Shown here: piece by piece, positions 25,827-35,362 of the stretch
Position numbering within the stretch: position 1 is the first letter of the stretch
Layout of the letters: every line of letters starts with the position of its first letter
Assembly: GCA_009392295.1 (NCBI GenBank)
Contig: VFGW01000020.1
Coordinates: forward strand, 68,616 to 124,159
Direction of reading: 5' to 3'
DNA from: SAR202 cluster bacterium
GTDB lineage: Bacteria; Chloroflexota; Dehalococcoidia; Lucifugimonadales; GCA-2719675
DNA: 55,544 bases
Translations under genes and position numbers: made by a program
Notes under the pieces: generated by a model
What the model saw: the letters and a program-made list of their open reading frames with translations, nothing else
What the model was told of the DNA's origin: nothing
Databases searched by the model: none

Positions 25827-26564
25827 ATGGATTTAAATTTTGAGATTGGATCACCCGAATCACCAAAAGGTCATGCTTTTGTTTATTTCACAGATATCAA
25901 TGATATCTCAAAAATTTTTGTTACATATATAATTGTGTTACCTATTTCGGCGGATATCGGTAAGTATGTTCCTCCTTTTCTGATGAATCAATTTTCCCAA
26001 CTCGACTCTAGTGATTTTTCTGCTTTTGCTTTTCCACCAATTCCTGAATCATTTTCTAGTATTGATCTATTAAAAAAAATTGCTAACTTGCGTTCAGATG
26101 ATTTAATTTACGCTGGCTATAATAATTCAACTGATTCAACAAATATGCTTAATATTGTACAAAATATAACTGAAAAATATTCTAAATCATACGCTGATAT
26201 TTCAAACAATCATGAATTACCAAATCAAGAAATTAATGAATTACCATCAATAAATGATGTAGTTTATGAAATGATGAGCGAGCAAGATAAATTAAATGAA
26301 TTAAGTAAATTAGTTAGTAAATTTAGATTTGCTTATGAAACCTCGAATAAAGATTCTATAATTGAATCCGAAAGAGATATTCTTGTTTTATCAAAATATC
26401 TTCCTGAAAGATATGATTTAAATAGAGTAGTGGATGTCTTAAAACAAAATGATGATAAAAGTGCTAAATTAGCAGATTTATACATACAAAGATGTTTTTA
26501 CTTAGCGCAAGAAGAATATTCTGAAGTTGCAAAACTCGAGAAAATCATAAAAGAGCTCGAATAA
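25827..26564 (+). CDS. Conserved-looking protein of unknown function
   Basis: A 245-residue protein I do not recognise. The ATG is preceded by TTGGAG at the right spacing and codon use matches its neighbours, so it is a real gene. The first ~75 residues form a beta-rich unit (GHAFVYFTD...YIIVLPISADIGKYVPPFL) that ends in prolines; the last ~100 residues are charged and helix-prone, with a likely coiled coil (KLNELSKLVSKF...EYSEVAKLEKIIKELE). There is no signal peptide, membrane helix or cysteine cluster, so it is probably cytoplasmic. It stands alone on the plus strand, with pyrD divergent and formate dehydrogenase convergent 2 bases away. Confidence 0.75.
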   Translation: MDLNFEIGSPESPKGHAFVYFTDINDISKIFVTYIIVLPISADIGKYVPPFLMNQFSQLDSSDFSAFAFPPIPESFSSIDLLKKIANLRSDDLIYAGYNNSTDSTNMLNIVQNITEKYSKSYADISNNHELPNQEINELPSINDVVYEMMSEQDKLNELSKLVSKFRFAYETSNKDSIIESERDILVLSKYLPERYDLNRVVDVLKQNDDKSAKLADLYIQRCFYLAQEEYSEVAKLEKIIKELE

Positions 26565-26566
26565 AT

Positions 26567-27775
26567 TCAAGATTTAAATTTTGAAGCTTGATCAGATCCA
26601 TCTGTTGTATTACCTGCGCTATATGAATGTGCGCCAGTACCTGCAAGTGCTCCATTTTGTACAATTAAATATTCGTCTCGAATAGGACGACCTTCAAACC
26701 AACATTCTAGGATTTCTCTTACACCAGCTGCATATCTAGCTTGTGCTGACAACGATGTACCAGATGTATGAGGCGTAAGCGCATGATTTGGGGCAGTTCT
26801 CCAAGTATGGTCATTAGGAGCTGGTTGGGGGAACCAAACATCTCCAGCATAACCTGCTAATTGCCCAGATTCAAGTGCTCGAGTAATTGAATCTTTATCA
26901 CAAATTTTACCTCTAGCAGTATTAACAATGTATGAACCACGTCTCATTTTAGAAATAAGTGCATCGTTGAATAAATGTTCAGTTTCAGGATGTAATGGGC
27001 AATGTATACTAATTACATCACAATTTTCTGCTAATGAATTAACATCTTTGTGATATGTTAAATTTAATTGGTTTTCAATTTCTTCTGGTAATCTATGCCT
27101 ATCTGTATAGTGTAGATTTACATCAAAAGGCTTCATTCGTTTTAGGACAGCGACACCAATTCTACCAGCTGCAACAACTCCAACATCCATACCTTCAATA
27201 TCATATGATCTAGATACAGAATCTGAAATATTCCATCCGCCAGAAACGACCCATTTATATTGGGGGATATAATTTCTAACTAATGCTAATATTTGCATTA
27301 CTGCATGTTCTGCAACACTAATACTATTACAATATGTCACCTCGCATACCGTCAAATTATTATCTATAGCTGACTGTAAATCAACATGGTCAGAACCAAT
27401 CCCTGCAGTAATAGCTAATTTTAAATTAGGTGCTTTGTTAATTCTATCTGCGGTTAAATAAGCAGGCCAAAATGGTTGAGAAATTACTATTGAAGCATCT
27501 TCAAGATGTTGATCAAAAACAGAATCTTCTGAGTCTTTATCCGAAGTAACAATTAGCTCATGGCCTGAATTTTCAATGAATTTTCGGAGACCAAGTTCTC
27601 CAGAAATAGATCCTAATAATTCGCCAGGATTGAAGTCTATTGATTTTGGAGATGGCATAGATTGACCATCAGGATATTGCTGCAATTTAGGAATAGTATT
27701 TCTAGCATAAGAAGTTGGATATCCATCTATTGGATCATCGTATAATACACATATTATTTTTTGTTTTTGGGTCAT
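26567..27775 (-). CDS. fdh: NAD-dependent formate dehydrogenase
   Basis: A 402-residue D-2-hydroxyacid dehydrogenase family enzyme that closely follows the well-studied Pseudomonas sp. 101 formate dehydrogenase, including VLYDDPxDGYP and DVWFPQPAP. All catalytic residues are present with a constant +4 offset: N150, R288, Q317 and H336. D225 in YTDRHRLPE specifies NAD over NADP. It oxidises formate to CO2 with NADH formation, is soluble and needs no metal. The HAD gene lies upstream on the same strand with a 74-base gap; TAAGGAATTTATA precedes the ATG. The near-complete match to a proteobacterial enzyme hints at horizontal transfer. Confidence 0.95.
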   Translation of the reverse strand: MTQKQKIICVLYDDPIDGYPTSYARNTIPKLQQYPDGQSMPSPKSIDFNPGELLGSISGELGLRKFIENSGHELIVTSDKDSEDSVFDQHLEDASIVISQPFWPAYLTADRINKAPNLKLAITAGIGSDHVDLQSAIDNNLTVCEVTYCNSISVAEHAVMQILALVRNYIPQYKWVVSGGWNISDSVSRSYDIEGMDVGVVAAGRIGVAVLKRMKPFDVNLHYTDRHRLPEEIENQLNLTYHKDVNSLAENCDVISIHCPLHPETEHLFNDALISKMRRGSYIVNTARGKICDKDSITRALESGQLAGYAGDVWFPQPAPNDHTWRTAPNHALTPHTSGTSLSAQARYAAGVREILECWFEGRPIRDEYLIVQNGALAGTGAHSYSAGNTTDGSDQASKFKS

Positions 27776-27806
27776 TATAAATTCCTTACATATATATTTT
27801 AAAAAT

Positions 27807-27835
27807 ATGTTAGCAGATATAAATTTTTAGGTAAA
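27807..27835 (-). promoter_or_regulatory. Candidate formate dehydrogenase promoter
   Basis: On the minus strand TTTACC (27835-27830), 17 bases, then TAACAT (27812-27807) with TGC before it, an extended -10. The predicted start is near 27800, leaving a 25-base leader. Matches are 4/6 each. It would give fdh expression independent of the upstream HAD gene. Confidence 0.3.
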
Positions 27836-27849
27836 GGAAGAACGCTTAA

Positions 27850-28671
27850 TTATATACCTATATAATTTTCGTCAATTAGTTGATTTAAATATATAGATGG
27901 TCCATTTTGTGTTACAGAGAGACAATGGTTAAGGGTATTATTCTCTAGTTTAATATTATTATCCTCTACAATCACACCATGTCCGGACCAATCAAGCATC
28001 CCCAAATCCTCATTACTATTTCCGAAAGACAAGATATTTTTCTTGTCTATATTTAACATAGATGCGAGTGTTTTTAGACCGTTTGTTTTTCCTGCATCTG
28101 GATTCAATATTTCACAAAAATTAGCTAAAGAACTAGTGACATACAAGTCGTTTTTTATTTCATTTTTTAAAAATCGTGAAAATTGTTTTGCCCCAGATGG
28201 ACAAATCACTGTGATTCTAATTATTTCCATATCATTAAGTTCATTAAAATCTTTTAATACATTAATAATAGTATTATTGCGTTTACTATAATTATTATTC
28301 CAAGTAGATATTTTATTAGTAAAAATTTCTTTTTCTGTATAAAAAAGTATTTCATTATCATATTTTTCAAGTATATTGATCAACTTTTTAAGTGAAATGT
28401 TATCTATAATTTTTTTCCAATATACTTGATCAGTTATAGGATTAGCTATATGTGCACCTTGGAATGAAACTATAGGTACTGATAAGTCTATTTGAGACAC
28501 CACATCTTTAGCTGATAAATAAGATCGACCCGTAATAACAGTGATTTTTGCTCCTAATTTATTTGCACGACTGATAGAGCAGATCATTTGATTAGAAATA
28601 TCTTTATTGGTAGCCTTGATAGTGCCATCTATATCAAAAGCTATTAACTTATATTTTTCAGTAGTTTTCAT
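27850..28671 (-). CDS. HAD-superfamily Cof-type phosphatase
   Basis: A 273-residue HAD hydrolase of the Cof/YidA subfamily (class IIB cap). Motif I is AFDIDGT with nucleophile D13 and acid/base D15, motif II is VITGRS, and motif IV is LSFGNSNEDLGML (usually GDxxND). These cytoplasmic enzymes dephosphorylate sugar phosphates, FMN or related metabolites; the substrate cannot be told from sequence. In motif IV the usual GDNxND appears as GNSNED, with an asparagine at the first acidic position, which is worth noting. It is divergent from the molybdenum hydroxylase gene. Confidence 0.85.
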   Translation of the reverse strand: MKTTEKYKLIAFDIDGTIKATNKDISNQMICSISRANKLGAKITVITGRSYLSAKDVVSQIDLSVPIVSFQGAHIANPITDQVYWKKIIDNISLKKLINILEKYDNEILFYTEKEIFTNKISTWNNNYSKRNNTIINVLKDFNELNDMEIIRITVICPSGAKQFSRFLKNEIKNDLYVTSSLANFCEILNPDAGKTNGLKTLASMLNIDKKNILSFGNSNEDLGMLDWSGHGVIVEDNNIKLENNTLNHCLSVTQNGPSIYLNQLIDENYIGI

Positions 28672-28795
28672 ATAATTACTGATTCTATTATTCTGATTTT
28701 TTATAAAAAAATAAATAATTTAATATTTATTAATTGAATTGTAATTTAATTTTATAAATAATATATAGATAAATATTATCCCACACGAGGTTACA

Positions 28796-31078
28796 ATGGC
28801 TAATACTGTCACAAAAAATAATTTTTCATCTATTGGCAATTCACCTCTTAGACATGATGGTATTGATAAAGTTACTGGTAAAGCTAAATATGGAGCTGAT
28901 CAACAATTTCCAGGTATGCTGTATGGAAAAGTTTTAAGAAGTCCATATGCTCATGCTATCATTGAAAATATTGATATTACTGCAGCTATTAAACATCCAG
29001 ACTGTAAAGCTTTAGTCACTTATAAAGACTTGCAAAATATCGACGACAATCAAAATAATGCTTCCGCATTCGTTACACCTTCAAATGCTGGATATACAGA
29101 GGTTGCGTCAAAATTAATAACTGAAAATGTTTTAGCAAGAGACAAGGTTTTTTATGTAGGACATCCAATTTTAGCAGTTGCTAGCTCTAATATTCATACA
29201 TCACAAGAAATATTAGATTTAGTCAAAATTAAATTCAAAATTTTAAAATCTGTTAATAATATTGATGAATCTCTCGCTCCAAATTCACCACAATTACATG
29301 AAGGTTTTACTCCACCTGTACACATAGAAGATAAATTTTCTTCACACAACATCACTAACCATATGCAGTTAAGTTTAGGTGATTATTCTTCAGCAATAAA
29401 TAATTGTGAAAAAATATTTTCTGACAGTTATTCTACTAACACAGTTCATCAAGGTTACATTGAACCTCAAAATGCTACTGCGATATGGAATAATGATAAT
29501 AAACTTACTATATGGTGTAGTAGTCAAGGTCATTTTGGTATTCGCGATCAAGTTTCAAAAATTTTAAATTTACCAATTTCATCTATTAGAATAGTACCAA
29601 TGGAAATTGGAGGAGGTTTTGGTGGTAAACTTAGGTCATATCTTGAACCACTTGCAGCAATTTTATCGAAAAAATCTTTAAGACCAGTTAAAGTTATTAT
29701 GTCTAGATCTGAAGTTTTAGAAGCTACCGGACCTACTTCTGCTGCAAAGTTAGATGTTACAATTGGGATCACTCAAAATAAAATTGTAGCAGCAAAAGTT
29801 AAATTTTTTATGGAAGGTGGCGCATTTCAAGGTGCACCACTAGGAGGTGCTGCTGCTTCTTCTTTTGTACCATACAACATTCCTAATATATTTGTTGAAG
29901 GATATGACGTCTCAGTTAACAAGCCTACCTCTTCTGCGTATAGAGCTCCAGGTGCTCCCATTGTAACTTTTGGTATAGAATCTCTTGTTGATGACGTAGC
30001 TAATAAACTAAATATTAATCCTTTAGAATTTCGCTTAAACAATGTTTCTAAAGAAGGAGTTCGTCGTGTAAATGGTTTGATTAATCCTCCAATAGGTGCT
30101 GAAGAAATACTTTTGGCAATTAAAAATAGCACCCACTATAAATCTAAAAAAGATAAAAGTACAGGTCGTGGAATTGCGATAGGTTTCTGGGGTAATGGTA
30201 GCGGTCCAGCATGTGCTATTGCTAATGTTTTACCTGATGGGAATATTAGTTTAATTGAAGGATCTGTTGACATAGGTGGGTCGAGAACTGTTGTTGCACA
30301 ACAATTAGCTGAAATTTTACATATACCAGTTGAAAATATTAATCCCCAAATTGGAGATACCGATGCTATTGGCTACACATCAAATACTGGTGGTAGTGGT
30401 GTTGCCTTTAAATCTGGTTGGGCAGCTATTGAGGCAGGTAAAGACATTAAAAAACAAATGCTAGAAAGAGCTTCAATATTGTTACAAGTTGAATCCTCAA
30501 AACTTATCTATCGTAAAGGTTGTATAGAAAACACATCAAATCCTAAACAAAAATTATCATTTAATGAAATTGCTGCATCTTCTAATCAAACAGGAGGTCC
30601 TATTGTAGGTTCTGCTAATATTAATCCCGCTGGTGCTGGTGGTTCGTTTGCTGCTCATATTGTTGATTTATCGATTGATAAAGATACTGGCAAAATTGAT
30701 ATATCAAAAATTACTGTCTTGCAAGATGCAGGTAAAGCAATTCATCCAAATTATGTTGAAGGTCAAATGCAAGGTGGTACAGCCCAAGGTATAGGTTGGG
30801 CTCTGAATGAAGAATATTTCAATAATAATGAAGGTAAGATGATCAATTCAACATTTTTAGATTATCGTATGCCAATATCGTTAGATATACCTGGTATAGA
30901 TACTCTTATTATTGAAAAATTTAATCCTGGACACCCATTTGGAGTACGTGGTGTTGGAGAATCTAGTATTATTACTCCAATGCCAGCAATCACGAATGCA
31001 GTTTTGGATTGTATAGGAGTTAGATATAATACTTTACCTATAAACCCTACCGCAATTTATGAAAAAATATCAAAATAG
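28796..31078 (+). CDS. Xanthine dehydrogenase-family molybdopterin-binding large subunit (orphan)
   Basis: A 760-residue molybdenum hydroxylase large subunit (XDH/aldehyde oxidase/CoxL family). It has the N-terminal a/b hammerhead domain (GKAKYGAD..LYGKVLRSPYAHA), the molybdopterin motif GGGFGGK, the substrate-loop sequence AYRAPGAP (from residue 381) and the catalytic glutamate E722 in RGVGESS. The loop is xanthine-dehydrogenase-like, not the CoxL signature AYxCSFR of true CO dehydrogenase, so substrate is unknown. No FAD (medium) or 2Fe-2S (small) subunit gene is adjacent, which is unusual. GAGGTTACA precedes the ATG. Confidence 0.92.
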   Translation: MANTVTKNNFSSIGNSPLRHDGIDKVTGKAKYGADQQFPGMLYGKVLRSPYAHAIIENIDITAAIKHPDCKALVTYKDLQNIDDNQNNASAFVTPSNAGYTEVASKLITENVLARDKVFYVGHPILAVASSNIHTSQEILDLVKIKFKILKSVNNIDESLAPNSPQLHEGFTPPVHIEDKFSSHNITNHMQLSLGDYSSAINNCEKIFSDSYSTNTVHQGYIEPQNATAIWNNDNKLTIWCSSQGHFGIRDQVSKILNLPISSIRIVPMEIGGGFGGKLRSYLEPLAAILSKKSLRPVKVIMSRSEVLEATGPTSAAKLDVTIGITQNKIVAAKVKFFMEGGAFQGAPLGGAAASSFVPYNIPNIFVEGYDVSVNKPTSSAYRAPGAPIVTFGIESLVDDVANKLNINPLEFRLNNVSKEGVRRVNGLINPPIGAEEILLAIKNSTHYKSKKDKSTGRGIAIGFWGNGSGPACAIANVLPDGNISLIEGSVDIGGSRTVVAQQLAEILHIPVENINPQIGDTDAIGYTSNTGGSGVAFKSGWAAIEAGKDIKKQMLERASILLQVESSKLIYRKGCIENTSNPKQKLSFNEIAASSNQTGGPIVGSANINPAGAGGSFAAHIVDLSIDKDTGKIDISKITVLQDAGKAIHPNYVEGQMQGGTAQGIGWALNEEYFNNNEGKMINSTFLDYRMPISLDIPGIDTLIIEKFNPGHPFGVRGVGESSIITPMPAITNAVLDCIGVRYNTLPINPTAIYEKISK

Positions 31079-31151
31079 GTGACTAAACCTATATTCTGTA
31101 TTAATATTAATTTTACTAACTTTCTATAAAACTAATCGTTATTAATCATAT

Positions 31152-32123
31152 ATGTCAAATTCAATTCCAGCTATACAAGTAAATAATATTAATAAATCTT
31201 TCGGTATTAACAAAGCTGTAAATAATGTTTCATTTGTTGTGCCTCAAGGTAAAGTAGTAGGATTCTTAGGGCCGAATGGAAGTGGAAAAACTACCACTAA
31301 CAGAATAATCACCTCTTTCTATACACCTGATTCTGGAAATATTCTTGTTAACGGTATTGATAACCAAGAAAATGATTTAGAAACTAGAAAACAAATTGGG
31401 TATCTCCCTGAAAATAATCCAATCTATGGTGAGTTTTTAGTTCGTGAATATTTATATTTTATTGCCAAATTACGTGGATTAGATTCTAAAACTTTTAAAT
31501 CTAATATAGCTAGAACTATAGAAGAAGCTGGTTTAGAAGCTGTTTATAATAGACCGATTAATCAATGTTCTAAAGGTTATAGACAAAGAGTTGGTCTTGC
31601 CCAAGCTATTCTACATAAGCCACCTATATTAATTTTAGATGAACCCACAGAAGGCTTAGACCCTAATCAAAGAATCGTTATCAGAAACTTAATTAAATCA
31701 TTAGGTACTGAACGTACCGTTCTAATTAGTACACATGTTTTACCTGAAGTTGAAGCAATGTGTGATGAAATTGTACTAATTTCAAAAGGTAATTTAGTTG
31801 CAAATGGTACTGTTGATGAATTAAAAAATCAATCAATTGACGCAGATATAGAAATTCAGATTGAAGGTGATACATCAGAAAATATACAAAAATCTATTCT
31901 GGATTTAGGTAATATCAAAGAAATTAATTTGTCAACTGAAGAAAATAATATTAAAACGTTTTCAATTAAATGTGAACCTGGTTTTGATTTAAGAGATAAA
32001 TTATTCAATCTTTGTGTAAATAAAAAATGGATATTATGGGATCTACATAAAAATCCAGGCCGTCTTGAAGATCTATTTCGTCGTGCAACTTTGGAGTATG
32101 GCGAACCTGTATTAACAGAGTAA
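31152..32123 (+). CDS. ABC transporter ATPase, GldA-like
   Basis: A 323-residue ATPase of the ABC-2 export group. Walker A GPNGSGKT is at 40-47, the signature is CSKGYRQRVGLAQA (SKGYRQR, typical of GldA/drug-exporter ATPases) and Walker B ILILDEPTEGLDP has D163-E164. A C-terminal domain of about 100 residues (DUF4162-like) follows. It powers the membrane partner encoded next, 4 bases downstream. Such ATPases occur with GldF/GldG in gliding machinery, but also in many non-gliding bacteria. Confidence 0.93.
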   Translation: MSNSIPAIQVNNINKSFGINKAVNNVSFVVPQGKVVGFLGPNGSGKTTTNRIITSFYTPDSGNILVNGIDNQENDLETRKQIGYLPENNPIYGEFLVREYLYFIAKLRGLDSKTFKSNIARTIEEAGLEAVYNRPINQCSKGYRQRVGLAQAILHKPPILILDEPTEGLDPNQRIVIRNLIKSLGTERTVLISTHVLPEVEAMCDEIVLISKGNLVANGTVDELKNQSIDADIEIQIEGDTSENIQKSILDLGNIKEINLSTEENNIKTFSIKCEPGFDLRDKLFNLCVNKKWILWDLHKNPGRLEDLFRRATLEYGEPVLTE

Positions 32124-32127
32124 ATAA

Positions 32128-34401
32128 ATGACATTAAATTTGATTTTACAAATAGCTAAAAAAGACCTTAAGGGTTATTTTGACCAGCCTACTGGATATA
32201 TCCTATTAGTAATTTTTTGTGCATCATTATCTTTTTCTTTTTTTGGGAGTATTCAAACTACTCAAGAAGCATCTTTGCGAGCTATGTTCACAATACTTCC
32301 CTGGATTTTAGCTATATTTATCTCTGCTGCAAGTATGCGTTTAATTTCAGAAGAATTACGTGATGGAACATTAGAAATATTACTAACCCAACCTATCAAG
32401 TCGTGGGTAGTTATTGTTGGTAAATTTTTTGCTGCATTTGCATTTGTTACTATTGCAATATTACTTACTGCTACTATTCCAATTTCTCTACAGTTTTTTG
32501 GTGATTTAGATGAAGGTGCTATATTCGCACAATATCTTGGAACGTTGTTTTTAACTTCTTCCTTTATATCTATTGGATTATTTGCTTCTAGTTTAACTAG
32601 AAACCAAATTGTTTCATTTATAATATCATTAGTAGTAATTTCTGCTCTTATGGTATCTGGATTACCTTTTGTAACTTATGCAATGCCTACTAACGTTGCA
32701 TTATTATTCCAAACATTAAGTCCATTGATCCATTTTGCTGGAATTAGTAGAGGTATTATTGAATTACGTGATATATTATATTTCACTGCACTTATTCTGA
32801 CATTTTTAAGTGCTTCATACTTAGTTATAAAAAGCAAAATTGTTAGCCATAAATCAAGGTCATATCAAATTCTACAAATATCTGTAGGATTTTTTGTTTT
32901 CTTAATCATATTAGTTGGATGGTTTGGAAACTCTATTAGAGGTAAAATAGACCTTACTGAAAATCAACTGTATACATTGAGCCCAGCTTCTGTAAAATTA
33001 TTATCTGAATTAGACGATATAGTAACAATTCACTACTTTTCTTCAAAAGAACCATCTGCACAAAATGCTATCGTTTCTAGAGATGTAAATGATTTCTTAG
33101 ATGGTGTTGTTGCTGCTTCCAATGGCAATGTTAAAATCATAAAAAGATATCCTGATGTGAATGATGATGAAAGGGTTATAGCAAATAATTTCTTTGTGCC
33201 ACCAGTTCAATTCAGTGATAGAAGTGAAGGGGAGCTAAAAGTAAAAATTGGATGGTTAGGCTTTGCTTTAACATATTCAAATAACCTTGAATACATACCA
33301 TTAATTCAATCTATTGACGGTTTAGAGTATCAATTAATGAGTAAGATATTTAAACTCACTAAAAAAGAAAGAACAAAAGTATCCTTCTTATTTAGAACTG
33401 AAAATCCCGACCCAGCAGTAGCACCTTTCAGAAATTTTAGATTAGCATTAACAGAAATTTACAGTATTCGTGAAGTTCCAGAAAATCAAGCTGGAATTCC
33501 AGATTTTTCAGATGTACAAATGTTAGTAGTACCTGCTCATGGACAATTTGTTTCAAATGAAATGCGTTTTGCTTTAGATGAATATTTTGCTAATGGTGGT
33601 AAAGCTTTGTTTTTAATTGATTCAGTTAATATTGAAACCTCTTCTTTATCTGGACTCCCAAATTATTTTAGCCTTTCAGAATATCTAACAAAATATGGTG
33701 TAACTGTTGAAGATAATATAGTTTTTGATCAGAAAGCGAATGAGATTTTACCATTTCCTACTCAACAGGGAACTGTAAGTTTACCATATCCATATTGGCC
33801 CAGAATCAATGCTGTTGAAAAGAAAATTTCTGGAGGAATAACTACAGCTGTTATACCTTGGGGTAGTTCGATTTCTATTAATCAAATAGATTCAAACAAT
33901 ATTCAGGTTGAACATATTGAATTAATGAAAACCACTGAAAATGGTGCCGTTGATTCAATGTATGTTGATCTTTCACCCAATTCTGACAGATTAAAAACTG
34001 TTTCAGATATAGAAAAATCTGAAACTCTAATGGCTGTGGCTGTTTCCGGTAAACGTTGTCCACCTGGACAAAATGATTGTGACATAGATGCACAAAATCA
34101 ATTTCGAATGATAGTAATTGGTGATTCTCAATTAATTGATGATGGCATTATTCAAAATTATCCACAACATTTAGCATTAGGTATTAATTGGCTAGATTGG
34201 TTAGGACAGAAAGATTCTTTAGTATCTATTCGATCAAAAGGTGCTTCTCTACGAAAACTACTCTATGAAAGTAAATCGGAAGAACAACTTACTAGATATT
34301 CTAATATAATTGGTGTTCCTGCTATTATTATTATCATTGGGCTAATTAGATTAATTTATCGCAGAATATCTACTCAGAGGACATATAAACGTGATGATTA
34401 A
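32128..34401 (+). CDS. ABC-2 permease fused to GldG-type auxiliary domain
   Basis: A 757-residue fusion. Residues 1-240 form an ABC-2 permease (GldF-like) with six hydrophobic helices, beginning KKDLKGYFDQPTGYI and including RLISEELRDGTLEILLTQP. A further helix near 250-270 leads to KIDLTENQLYTLSPASVKLL, the hallmark of GldG, and a large extracytoplasmic domain that ends with a last helix near 730-750 (IIGVPAIIIIIGLI). It is usually two genes (gldF, gldG), fused here. The 3' end overlaps the DUF4340 gene by 11 bases. Confidence 0.9.
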   Translation: MTLNLILQIAKKDLKGYFDQPTGYILLVIFCASLSFSFFGSIQTTQEASLRAMFTILPWILAIFISAASMRLISEELRDGTLEILLTQPIKSWVVIVGKFFAAFAFVTIAILLTATIPISLQFFGDLDEGAIFAQYLGTLFLTSSFISIGLFASSLTRNQIVSFIISLVVISALMVSGLPFVTYAMPTNVALLFQTLSPLIHFAGISRGIIELRDILYFTALILTFLSASYLVIKSKIVSHKSRSYQILQISVGFFVFLIILVGWFGNSIRGKIDLTENQLYTLSPASVKLLSELDDIVTIHYFSSKEPSAQNAIVSRDVNDFLDGVVAASNGNVKIIKRYPDVNDDERVIANNFFVPPVQFSDRSEGELKVKIGWLGFALTYSNNLEYIPLIQSIDGLEYQLMSKIFKLTKKERTKVSFLFRTENPDPAVAPFRNFRLALTEIYSIREVPENQAGIPDFSDVQMLVVPAHGQFVSNEMRFALDEYFANGGKALFLIDSVNIETSSLSGLPNYFSLSEYLTKYGVTVEDNIVFDQKANEILPFPTQQGTVSLPYPYWPRINAVEKKISGGITTAVIPWGSSISINQIDSNNIQVEHIELMKTTENGAVDSMYVDLSPNSDRLKTVSDIEKSETLMAVAVSGKRCPPGQNDCDIDAQNQFRMIVIGDSQLIDDGIIQNYPQHLALGINWLDWLGQKDSLVSIRSKGASLRKLLYESKSEEQLTRYSNIIGVPAIIIIIGLIRLIYRRISTQRTYKRDD

Positions 34402-35356
34402 AAGATACATTCTAATAATTCTTGCTATACTTTTTGTATCGGTATTAGGATTTCTTTCTACCTATGATCCACAAGATTCTGCTAATGTTTTTTCTGCTAA
34501 CCCAGAAACCAACACAGATAATATCGATGAAATTTCATTTTCTGCTTTTGGAGCTCAAGCTTTATTAGTTAAAAAAGATTCTAAATGGACAATTAATTCT
34601 TACCCGGTATATGAACCAATGTTAAAAACTTTATGGGATTCTATATCTTTGTTAGATACCGCTGTATTAAACTCCATTAATCCAGATAATCATCCTCAAA
34701 TGGGAGTGACTCCTGAGAACGGTACATCCGTAAAATTATATGCCAAAGAAGAATTAATTGAAGAATTAATAGTAGGTGATACAAAATATGCACCAATTGG
34801 TGAAAATGTTTATGCGCCTTATTCAGATAGAGTAAAACGTTGTTATTTCAGAAGGCCAAACGATGATAATGTCTATAGTATTCATTGTCCTATTTCGGAT
34901 ATATTTACAGCTGATATAGGTTCTTGGATCGATCCTACAATTTGTAAGGTACCTACTGATAAAATTTCATCCATTACTTTTATGTACCCTGACCAAACAT
35001 TTTCATTAGTTGAGGTTGGACAATCTCAATATCAAGTTACAGACGGATCAACTTCATACGAAGCTAATTTATCTGTTGCTATAAATTTTCAATTTAAATT
35101 CCAAAATTTCTTGGCTGAAGGTTTTATTTCTGAAGAAGAAATCTCTAATGTGCTTGAAAAAGATCCTAATGTAGTAATCAGAATTGATACTAAAGCTGGC
35201 TCTGGGATATTGCCAATTACATTGCTTTTTTATGAATATGTTGACGGAATATATTATGTCAGAAATAGTGCGGATGATTATGCTTTTGCTATAGGACCCC
35301 AAACTGCATCTGAAATATTTTTACGAATTAATGATTTGAAAAACACTAACCAATAA
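34391..35356 (+). CDS. DUF4340 domain-containing protein
   Basis: A 321-residue protein with one N-terminal membrane anchor (about residues 5-24) and an extracytoplasmic DUF4340 region, seen in FGAQALLVKKDSKWTINSY and ELIVGDTKYAPIGENVYA. The family almost always follows GldG-type proteins, as here, and is thought to be an accessory subunit of the same exporter. The start may be the GTG at 34391 or the ATG at 34394; GAGGAC upstream fits both. The convergent DUF3500 gene ends 6 bases beyond its stop. Confidence 0.88.
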   Translation: MMIKRYILIILAILFVSVLGFLSTYDPQDSANVFSANPETNTDNIDEISFSAFGAQALLVKKDSKWTINSYPVYEPMLKTLWDSISLLDTAVLNSINPDNHPQMGVTPENGTSVKLYAKEELIEELIVGDTKYAPIGENVYAPYSDRVKRCYFRRPNDDNVYSIHCPISDIFTADIGSWIDPTICKVPTDKISSITFMYPDQTFSLVEVGQSQYQVTDGSTSYEANLSVAINFQFKFQNFLAEGFISEEEISNVLEKDPNVVIRIDTKAGSGILPITLLFYEYVDGIYYVRNSADDYAFAIGPQTASEIFLRINDLKNTNQ

Positions 35357-35362
35357 TTATTA

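Noticed and set aside
28796-31078. Aerobic CO dehydrogenase large subunit (coxL)
   Set aside because: The active-site loop is AYRAPGAP, not the AYxCSFR of form I CoxL, and no coxM/coxS is adjacent.
31075-31092. Terminator at the molybdenum hydroxylase stop
   Set aside because: ATAGGT-N6-ACCTAT forms only a 6-base stem with no following T-run.
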